From positions 279,871,352 through 279,935,351 of the forward strand of contig CP136064.1 in assembly GCA_032622095.1 (NCBI GenBank): a stretch of DNA of 64,000 bases. Reading direction: 5' to 3'. Source of the DNA: Siphonodentalium dalli (taxonomy: Eukaryota > Mollusca > Scaphopoda > Gadilida > Siphonodentaliidae). The translations under genes were made by a program, and so were the position numbers. Of the stretch, positions 59,701 to 64,000 are shown one piece after another. Under the pieces are notes generated by a model that saw only the letters and a list, made by a program, of their open reading frames with translations, ran no database searches and was not told the origin of the DNA. How positions within the stretch are numbered: the stretch's first letter is position 1; each line of letters begins with the position of its first letter.

Positions 59701-62100
59701 ATGTCTCTCACCTCGAGTGAATTATTTAACGTAATTCTCGGAACTGATTGATTACTCTATTTATTATATACTTGACGATGAATTATAAGGTTTTAGCAGT
59801 GAGATATAAGTGATATCCCACTAGTGAGTGATATCAGTTTGAAATTTCTGATGTATTGACATTCATTGGGGGCCACAGGCAAGTAACTAAAGTATATAAT
59901 AAACAGAATATCCACACTTTTTCAGTGGATATGGGTTAAATCTCATTCGTGATGACAAAACATTTGAATTTCCACTCGTGGCTAAAGCCACTCGTGGAAA
60001 TTCAATGTTTTGTCATCACTCATGAGATATAACCCATATCCACTGAAAAAGTGTGGATATCCTCTATTTATTACACTTCTGCATCAATTTGGTTCGCCAA
60101 ATATGATTAACACACACAGCATTAATGCATGAAAGTCCCGATGTGGAGAAAGATTAACCACCTAAATTTCAGTCAAGATCAGTAAGCAACGTAATGTCAA
60201 TGACGTAACGAGAAATGACATCGTTCACTTGTGACATTACCATTTTTAATCAATGGCGTTTTCAATGGAAATCATGTATCGGAGTGTAATAAATACTTTT
60301 ATTGCCAGAATTCAGGGACCAGCCAATAGATAGAGGGTGACTTAAATTGAGAGATATCGTCTCTCTAAATTGTGTCATTTCTCCCTAATGTTTTCCTAGA
60401 GGGAAGTACAGCAATGCCCTAAGTAATCGACCCCTTAACCACAGCAGATTATGGGTAACTTTTCAGCTCTCCCCAGCTTTCCGATGAATGTCAACAAGCC
60501 ATATTTCCGACTAAATCCTGAAAAGTTACCCATAATTCTGCTGTGGTTAAGCGGTTGATTACTTAGGGCATTACTGTAACTTCTCTTCCATATACCAGTA
60601 TGCTTATTTCCCTACTGCATATTCAAACTGTATTTTCTGATTATACTGGTGTCCTTACTCATTATAATAATTTTATAAATGGGTTGTTGTAATATATAAT
60701 ATTCTCCCTAATAATCCTGTGTGAATCAGTGACTTCTCCCAATTTGAATCCTCAAGGCTGGTCCCTGCCAGAAGAGGTTAGTTTTAGTCTTCTCGCCAAT
60801 CTATTATTCTCGATGGAAGGGGAATAACTCTATCTCCTAGTTTTTAAGTTTGATGCATTGTGGGTAAACAAAGGGGAAGATTTGGGTGAATCTGAGAATC
60901 TTTTATCACTTGAAGGATACTCCTAAGTCACAGCTGTTCTGTATCCTGGTGAAATATATATATTTATAGTTTTATTTCATGCCAACAACAGTCAATAACA
61001 CGTACTGACTCCATAAAGAAATAATCGAGAACTCAAACATTAAAGGTACTCAATCCAATTCATATAATCAGATTCCAACAACAACAAAATTTTTAGAAAT
61101 ACCGCTTCAGTTATCAGAATCTATTAATTGCCAAATAATAAAATTGCCCGAAACGTGTTATTTAACAACATGTTGTTCGACGAAATTTGGCCTTATTATC
61201 AACACAAAGCCTATTGATTTTAGAGTTATCCATTTTCGTCCGCAATTTGGTCCGAGACCGTTGGCTCGTCAACTTTTTACTGGGCCACGAATAAGTCTCG
61301 ATGGTGAAAAATAATAGATTTCAAAAATCAATATCTAATAACTCTGAGCTTTGATTGGTGGGTTCCTCGACTCGAATCAAATAGTTTTTACCCCCAAATC
61401 CAAATAAATAGTAATTGAGGGGCCCTTAATCGGATTATGCATCTTTAAGTTGGCCTTTAACTGAGCATTCAAAGCTATTCAATATCATGGACTTATTAGA
61501 CTGGCTTTAAAATGTCTGGCCATAGTAAATAGATACATTGTTTGATATAACTTTCTTCATTAACACTTTCATGATTAGAGCTGTGCTGGTGCAGCATTAA
61601 AGATCCTGTGCCATTGCAATCTTTTATATAATTGAGTCTCCCATAGGAAGCCTTGCATACATAAGAGAATGCACTGGCTTATAAGTTCAAGTTAAATATC
61701 GTTTGGCCAATGTATTCTCTTATATATGCAAGGCTCCCTATAGGAAATTCAAATATATAAGAGAATGCATTTGCACAAAAATTCAGGAAGCTCTAGTCAT
61801 GGAGGGTTAACTTCTTCACTGCTAAATGAAGTCACAATGTCATGCTATTTGATTTTTATATGCAGTGAGAAAATAAATGGAGATATTGTGGATATCTGTT
61901 AACTGATTCCATATGGAGGTACATGTGGAACATCAAACAGTCTCATAAACGCCTAAATACACTTTTTTTTCTTCTGAATTTTAAGATTTGTAACTGAATT
62001 TCTTACCTTCTAGGATCTCATACTGAAGCTGCAGGAGAGCTTTCCAAATGATGTGAGAAAACAGTCTATATATGTTCGGGCCCGAGATCGCCATGGTAAG
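32737..62100 (+). CDS. Unidentified large multi-exon gene (5' 639 codons; continues off right edge)
   Basis: Eighteen coding exons join with matching phases into 1917 nt with no stop: 32793-32825, 35163-35282, 36982-37184, 39339-39385, 40967-41145, 41755-41871, 42803-42878, 44056-44141, 46126-46185, 48772-48872, 50272-50408, 51756-51927, 54965-55057, 55306-55429, 57593-57669, 58447-58558, 59474-59566, 62014-62100. A splice acceptor at 32736 implies an upstream non-coding exon, perhaps near the EMG1 promoter. Residues 1-51 are acidic and polar, then basic (DRGRRRRSSQ). After that the protein looks globular, mostly helical and not low-complexity: PPGFEVKSLELLESYLERSQ, GIIRSVNYQHLEKFRWLLKD, YGRKHCGLNFLEVFREAREE, IDGFRGGDDIDYGPYAWQI (423-435 core), ESYGWELLVEVYKVLHSTAG. 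No signal peptide, membrane span or enzyme motif was recognised. I do not know the family. The donor of exon 3 (GTGTGT at 37185) was chosen because it alone keeps the frame into exon 4; TGT|GTATGA is a phase-breaking alternative. Confidence 0.85.
32965..34056 (-). mobile_element. Non-autonomous hAT element with BED zinc finger, 1092 bp
   Basis: TIRs TAGGGTCCTGCGAA and TCACAGGACCCTA with a perfect 8-bp duplication GATAATAG (32957-32964, 34057-34064). Subterminal AATCGAATATCGAATCGA runs parallel the element at 13379-14246. On the minus strand, within 33537-33337, a BED finger (YTCDECNMVY ... THLWNHLPKKHP) remains without a catalytic domain. Confidence 0.88.
33337..33537 (-). pseudogene. BED-type zinc finger remnant of hAT transposase
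   Basis: C-x2-C (CDEC) and H-x4-H (HLPKKH) of a BED finger are intact, and the frame ends soon after. The protein differs from the 13694 finger, so the two derive from related but distinct hAT lineages. Confidence 0.75.
34085..34520. mobile_element. Complete family C foldback, 436 bp, TTAA TSD
   Basis: AGGTACTCAATCCGATCAGA and its complement form the ends, and the arms pair almost throughout to the centre GTTATTATTATTATTAAC. TTAA flanks both ends (34081-34084, 34521-34524). TTAA-targeted; piggyBac or Kolobok type are both possible. Confidence 0.87.
34966..35057. repeat. 24-bp tandem repeat, about four units
   Basis: Unit AAATCATATAGGTATGTTCA followed by ACT or AAT, 106 bp upstream of exon 2 of the large gene. 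Confidence 0.85.
36195..36972. mobile_element. Composite foldback elements before exon 3 of the large gene
   Basis: A palindrome at 36201-36352 (ACCTAATTTACTGGACGAGT with its inverse), an inverted pair TTATTACATGATCC/GGATCATGTAATAA (36355, 36732), and a further foldback at 36845-36960. The right end ATCCTCTATTTGTTACAG runs into the splice acceptor, so the element may have donated the acceptor tract. Confidence 0.6.
37429..37666. mobile_element. Complete family B1 TTAA hairpin MITE, 238 bp
   Basis: Ends CCCTTCTATGACTGGAACTT and GCTCCTGTCATGAAAGGG are flanked by TTAA on both sides. Two inverted ATTCTCTTATATATGCGAG hairpins form the core. The same family recurs at 41205, 47885, 48107, 50762 and 61564. 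Confidence 0.85.
37923..38935. mobile_element. TIR element CAGGCTTTCCGC, 1013 bp, 7-bp TSD
   Basis: Ends CAGGCTTTCCGCTAG and GGCGGAAAGCCTG with direct repeat GTACATC (37916-37922, 38936-38942). Related to 5571-6437. No transposase domain recognised. Confidence 0.75.
38946..39226. mobile_element. Foldback MITE GGCCATTTATGGGA
   Basis: GGCCATTTATGGGACATCTC and GATGGTCCCATAAATGGCC form the ends, with long pairing arms through ACTCAACAGATTATATGCAA to the centre TAATTATAATGACTCC. Shorter relatives lie at 55125-55285 and 57030-57110. It is adjacent to the preceding element's TSD. Confidence 0.75.
39455..39890. mobile_element. Family A MITE, long degenerate version
   Basis: Two separated hairpin arms (CTCTTGGGACCTCATTCTGC; GCAGAATGAGGTTCCCAGAG) around the conserved interior TATATCCCTAAATTGGCAGA. 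Confidence 0.65.
39951..40380. mobile_element. Complete family B2 element, 430 bp, TTAA TSD
   Basis: CCCTTTACCCAACA and TGTTGGGTAAAGGG termini are flanked by TTAA (39947-39950, 40381-40384). The first internal hairpin is truncated, the second complete. piggyBac-like by target and CCC ends. Confidence 0.85.
41205..41436. mobile_element. Family B1 TTAA MITE
   Basis: TTAA on both sides, CCCTTCATTGACTGAGC left end, GCTCCCGTCCTCAAAAGG right end. It lies 59 bp after the exon 5 donor of the large gene. Confidence 0.8.
42032..42622. repeat. Dispersed repeat with (TCCG)n and ATACCCCCG ends
   Basis: Starts ATACCCCCGCAATGAAG and ends near ACGGGGGTATCCTTAG, inverted relative to each other. It contains (GTCC)n at 42082 and a duplicated module CATGGGAACCTGTACACCTG / CATGGGAACCTGTGCACCTG. 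Intron 6 of the large gene. Confidence 0.65.
43690..44000. mobile_element. Rearranged family B1 hairpins
   Basis: Several ATTCTCTTATATATAG / CATATATAAGAGAAT hairpin arms in disturbed order, ending 56 bp before exon 8 of the large gene. Confidence 0.7.
44378..46064 (+). mobile_element. 5'-truncated Penelope-like element interrupted by a hAT
   Basis: A 14-bp direct repeat TAATTTTCTCTGGA (44364-44377, 46065-46078) flanks the insertion. Without the 1.1-kb hAT about 580 bp remain, with C-terminal GIY-YIG-type endonuclease signatures: CTYTNCEICSSFDKE before the hAT, and SCSKQYVGEAKREFYIRLLE, IIYILKSDP and LRTLQPLGMNKR after it. Penelope-like elements end in such a domain. A 10-bp duplication next to the hAT also breaks the frame. 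No reverse transcriptase is present. Confidence 0.78.
44672..45771. mobile_element. hAT element TAGTGTTCAAACGA, 1100 bp, inside the Penelope-like fragment
   Basis: TIRs TAGTGTTCAAACGA and TCGTTTGAACACTA (near-exact complement) with 8-bp duplication CTTCATGC (44664-44671, 45772-45779). Subterminal GTCGACTAGTCG palindromes occur on both sides. Unlike the other two hATs, no BED finger is recognised in it. Confidence 0.87.
46690..47009. mobile_element. Family C foldback copy, left end lost
   Basis: Central palindrome ATGGATAACTCTAAAATCAA and its inverse, right end GGATTGGGTACCTTTAA. The left arm begins only at CAGACGCTCCTAAATTACTA. Confidence 0.75.
47100..47400. mobile_element. Family A MITE with interior fragment
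   Basis: TGTGCCTGTCATTTGCAGAA, a full hairpin (47131-47222), then the conserved interior TATATCCCCAAATTGGCAGA. The right arm is missing. Confidence 0.7.
47400..47870. mobile_element. Degenerate B2-type hairpin block with CCCTTTCAGTGCCA ends
   Basis: TTAACCCTTTCAGTGCCAAG at 47396 and CCTGGCACTGAAAGGGTTAA at 47844 form inverted TTAA-flanked ends. One CTTATATATGTGAGTCGACC hairpin remains. This is a third TTAA terminal type sharing the same hairpin core. Confidence 0.7.
48107..48710. mobile_element. Middle family B1 element of the nest
   Basis: CCCTTTCATGATGGGAGCAG to GCTCCAGTCATGGAAGGG, flanked by the duplicated internal TTAA of the outer element (48103-48106, 48711-48714). It is itself interrupted by a hAT MITE. 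Confidence 0.85.
48154..48527. mobile_element. Inner hAT MITE CAGGGGCGCCGGAAG, 374 bp
   Basis: Ends CAGGGGCGCCGGAAG and CTTCCGGCGCCCCTG are perfect complements. The 8-bp duplication ATTCTCTT (48146-48153, 48528-48535) comes from the host hairpin. It is non-coding. Confidence 0.9.
49821..50212. mobile_element. Complete family B2 element, 392 bp, TTAA TSD
   Basis: CCCTTTACCCAACA ... TGTTGGGTAAAGGG with TTAA at 49817-49820 and 50213-50216. Both internal hairpins are complete. It ends 60 bp before exon 11 of the large gene. Confidence 0.88.
50430..50757. mobile_element. Family C foldback, TTAA TSD
   Basis: AGGTACTCAATCCGATCAGA ... GATCGGATTGAGTACCT, TTAA at both ends. It begins 21 bp after the exon 11 donor. 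Its right TTAA is shared with the next element. Confidence 0.85.
50762..51027. mobile_element. Family B1 TTAA MITE abutting family C
   Basis: GCTTTCATGACTTTGTTGGT ... CCTCATGAAAGGG, with TTAA 50758-50761 (shared) and 51028-51031. Two hairpin cores. Confidence 0.82.
51250..51520. mobile_element. Family A MITE, degenerate
   Basis: GGGAACCTCATTCTGCTTAG, interior GGGGGATATAGAAACTGAAC, and right arm CACCCTCTGGGGACCTCATT. Outer ends lost on the left. Confidence 0.65.
51527..51738. mobile_element. Foldback MITE, about 210 bp
   Basis: AACCACAGTGGAATTATGGG and CCCATAATTCTGCTGTGGTT form long arms meeting at GAGAGCTTTCC. A relative with a shortened loop is at 60405-60592. It ends 17 bp before exon 12 of the large gene. 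Confidence 0.8.
52012..52150. repeat. Long palindrome
   Basis: TTAATTGGTTGTTTCCATAT ... ATGTGGAAACAACCAATTAA with a short GAGGCCCCAGGTCGAAGG centre, a strong hairpin. It may be a foldback transposon. Confidence 0.75.
52617..52998. mobile_element. Family B2 element with TTAT flanks
   Basis: Same element as 49821-50212, but both flanks read TTAT (52613-52616, 52999-53002) instead of TTAA. It has both internal hairpins. Confidence 0.83.
53329..54077. mobile_element. PIF/Harbinger-like element, 749 bp, TTA TSD
   Basis: GGCCAAAAAAAAAAGTTTTTTG and the inverted AAAAAACTTTTTTTGTTTGGCC ends, each with TTA outside. Related to 19282-19963. No transposase frame seen. Confidence 0.65.
54471..54930. repeat. 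GATA-rich microsatellite (GATAAGATAT)n
   Basis: About 460 bp of TGATAAGATA-type units, many perfect WGATAR sites, with scattered TATATATG interruptions. It ends 35 bp before exon 13 of the large gene. The 169-codon minus-strand frame is an artefact of the repeat. Confidence 0.92.
55125..55285. mobile_element. Truncated relative of the GGCCATTTATGGGA foldback
   Basis: TACTCAACAGAATATATGCA and its inverse TGCATATATTCTGTTGAGTA around TCATTATAATTACCATGG. A partial duplicate of exon 13 (GAAGAGTTCTTTGATAGCGT, 55084-55125) lies just to its left. Confidence 0.7.
55440..57030. other. Intron 14 of the large gene, mostly unassigned
   Basis: Opens with a dispersed-repeat start (CTATCTATATAAAAGCCAAG). 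Contains an inverted pair around TGATGAGTATTTAGT-like sequence at 56030-56130 and a duplicated CTGAGATGATGAT-TATTA-GCTGGTAAAGGGGTGAAT at 56918 and 56970. No coding signal. Confidence 0.45.
57188..57573. mobile_element. Full-length family A MITE, about 385 bp
   Basis: AAAGCCTTGAAAGTGTGTCT and AGACACACTATTTCAAGGCTT ends, two hairpin arms and the interior GAAGATAAAATGCATAATTG. It ends 20 bp before exon 15 of the large gene. Confidence 0.83.
57705..57850. repeat. Degenerate GATTAC-rich segment
   Basis: Repeated GATTACGATTACTGATTAC-type motifs, possibly subterminal repeats of a hAT-like element. Ends not found. Confidence 0.4.
59600..60070. mobile_element. Two adjacent foldback palindromes
   Basis: 59628-59758 pairs CAGAATTACGTTAAATAATT with its inverse around GAGAGCGCACGCACGAG. 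59906-60064 is a near-perfect palindrome: ATATCCACACTTTTTCAGTG ... and complement, centre CACTCGTGGCTAAAGCCACTCG. Intron 17 of the large gene. Confidence 0.8.
60405..60592. mobile_element. Foldback MITE related to 51527-51738
   Basis: AACCACAGCAGATTATGGGT ... CCCATAATTCTGCTGTGGTT, with about 40 bp of the left arm lost. Confidence 0.75.
61045..61443. mobile_element. Diverged family C element
   Basis: TTAA-AGGTACTCAATCC at the left, GATTATGCATCTTTAA at the right. Only the right half keeps the ACTCGAATCAAATA-TTTTTACCCC block. Confidence 0.65.
61564..61806. mobile_element. Family B1 TTAA MITE, 243 bp
   Basis: CACTTTCATGATTAGAGCTG ... CTCTAGTCATGGAGGG with TTAA on both sides. The hairpins are partly decayed. 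Confidence 0.8.
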
Positions 62101-63735
62101 GTGAGTAATCGCGAAGTCAATCTATATATGTGCGTGCCAGAGATCGCCATGGTAAGGTGAGTAATCGCGAAGTCAATCTATATATGTGCGGGCCAGAGAT
62201 TGTCGTGGTAAGGTGAGTAATCGCGAAGTCAATCTATATATGTGCGTGCCAGAGATCGCCATGGTAAGGTGAGTAATTTCGAAGTCAATCTATATATGTT
62301 CGGGCCAGAGATCGCCATGGTAAGGTGAGTAATTTCGAAGTCAATCTATATATGTGCGGGCCAGAGATCGCCATGGTAAGGTGAGTAATGAGAATTAAAT
62401 CTATATATGTGTGGGCCAGAGATCACCATGGTAAGGTGAGTAATCGCGAAGTCAATCTATATATGTTTGGGCCAGAGATCGCCATGGTAAGGTGAGTAAT
62501 GAGAATTAAATCTATATATGTGTGGGCCAGAGATCGCCATGGTAAGGTGAGTAATCAAGAATTAAATCTATATATGTGTGAGCCAGAGATCGCCATGGTA
62601 AGGTGAGTAATGAGAATTAAATCTATATATGTGTGAGCCAGAGATCGCCATGGTAAGGTGAGTAATCGAGAATTAAATCTATATATGTGTGGGCCAGAGA
62701 TCACCATGGTAAGGTGAGTAATCGCGAAGTCAATCTATATATGTTTGGGCCAGAGATCGCCATGGTAAGGTGAGTAATCGAGAATTAAATCTATATATGT
62801 GTGGGCCAGAGATCACCATGGTAAGGTGAGTAATCGCGAAGTCAATCTATATATTTGTGGGCCAGAGATCGCCATGGTAAGGTGAGTAATCAAGAATTAA
62901 ATCTATATATGTGTGAGCCAGAGATCACCATGGTAAGGTGAGTAATCGTGAAGTCAATCTATATATGTTCGGACCAGAGATCGCCATGGTAAGGTGAGTA
63001 ATCGCGAAGTCAATCTATATATGTGTGGGCCAGAGATCGCCATGGTAAGGTGAGTAATCAAGAATTAAATCTATATATGTGTGAGCCAGAGATCGCCATG
63101 GTAAGGTGAGTAATCGCGAAGTCAATCTATATATGTGTGGGCCAGAGATCGCCATGGTAAGGTGAGTAATCGAGAATTTAATCTATATATGTGCGTGCCA
63201 GAGATCGCCATTGTAAGGTGAGTAATCGCGAAGTCAATCTATATATGTGCGGGTCAGAGATCGCCATGGTAAGGTGAGTAATCGCGAAGTCAATCTATAT
63301 ATGTGCGGGCCAGAGATCGACATGGTAAGGTGAGTAATCGAGAATTAAATCTATATATGTGCGGGCCAGAGATCGTCGTGGTAAGGTGAGTAATCGCGAA
63401 GTCAATCTATATATGTTCGGGCCAGAGATCGCCATGGTAAGGCGAGTAATGATAATTAAATCTATATATGTGCGGGCCAGAGATCGCCATGGTAAGGTGA
63501 GTAATCGAGAAGTCAATCTATATATGTGCGTGCCAGAGATCGTCGTGGTAAGGTGAGTAATCGCGAAGTCAATCTATATATGTGCGGGCCAGAGATCGCC
63601 ATGGTAAGGTGAGTAATCGTGAAGTCAATCTATATATGTTCGGGCCAGAGATCGCCATGGTAAGGTGAGTAATCGAGAATTAAATCTATATATGTGTGGG
63701 CCAGAGATCGCTGTGGTAAAGTGAGTATGTGAAAC
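62068..63735. repeat. 56-bp minisatellite built from an exon end and its splice donor (about 30 units)
   Basis: Unit: TCTATATATGTGCGGGCCAG-AGATCGCCATGGTAAG-GTGAGTAATCGCGAAGTCAA (56 bp, some units 55). The first unit begins inside coding exon 18 (residues SIYVRARDRHGK) and includes the donor GTGAGT. Later units copy both. Two subtypes alternate: CGCGAAGTCAAT and GAGAATTAAAT. The right end decays at 63730-63775. Confidence 0.92.
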
Positions 63736-63789
63736 AATTCATATGTGCGAGGTTCAGATACAACCATAGTAAAGTGACCGTAGTATTCA

Positions 63790-64000
63790 GTTCTGATTGG
63801 TTATCTATACTAATAAAACTCAATTTTTGTTTTTTGTTTGTCGGGCTATGGGTTACCAAACAGCTGGACTCTCAGAGCTAAAAATTGCACACAGGGACCA
63901 ATTGACCCGGGGAGTGTCATGGGATAGGTGCCGTTGACATCAGATGTCTTAAAAGGGCAAGTTAAAATCACAATTTATATGATCATAAGCCACTCTGGTT
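63790..64000. repeat. Start of a dispersed repeat, cut by the window edge
   Basis: CTATACTAATAAAACTCAAT followed by TGTTTGTCGGGCTATGGGTT, resembling the left part of the 55478-55700 block (CTATATAAAAGCCAAGTGTT, TGTCTGTTTGTAAC). No gene seen. Confidence 0.45.

Noticed and set aside
62068-63735. CRISPR-like array
   Set aside because: Units are contiguous with no unique spacers, and the host DNA is eukaryotic. It is a minisatellite.

Overview
The window is animal nuclear DNA: AT-rich, with intron-split genes obeying GT-AG rules, no bacterial-style operons, and a very high load of short inverted-repeat transposons. The three identified proteins resemble their human orthologues closely. Together with the satellites and transposon types, this suggests a marine invertebrate; I cannot assign the phylum from the sequence alone. 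Four protein genes can be reconstructed exon by exon, with matching splice phases throughout. (1) GLOD4, minus strand, five exons between 7104 and 218, running off the left edge. (2) MRM3, plus strand, complete, four exons 7272-17475; its start lies 167 bp from the GLOD4 start, so the two share a divergent promoter. (3) EMG1, minus strand, complete, six exons 30886-20640, convergent with MRM3. (4) A large plus-strand gene that I cannot name, with 18 coding exons from 32793 to 62100 in one 639-codon frame, running off the right edge. MRM3 (mitochondrial rRNA 2'-O-methylation) and EMG1 (18S rRNA pseudouridine N1-methylation) both belong to the SPOUT methyltransferase superfamily, and their first eight codons are almost identical. 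The rest is intronic and intergenic DNA packed with mobile elements, many with readable target-site duplications (TSDs). They include a Mutator-like element and 9-bp-TSD MITEs, hAT elements with 8-bp TSDs (two keep only a BED zinc finger), a Penelope-like retroelement fragment broken by a hAT, PIF/Harbinger-like elements with 3-bp TWA TSDs, three TTAA-flanked hairpin families, a family with apparent 7-bp TSDs, and several foldback elements. Tandem repeats include a CTTAAG-centred palindromic array, a 39-bp satellite split by an inserted block, a GATA-rich microsatellite, and a minisatellite of about 30 units near the right edge that has copied an exon end with its splice donor. No tRNA, rRNA or CRISPR locus was seen.
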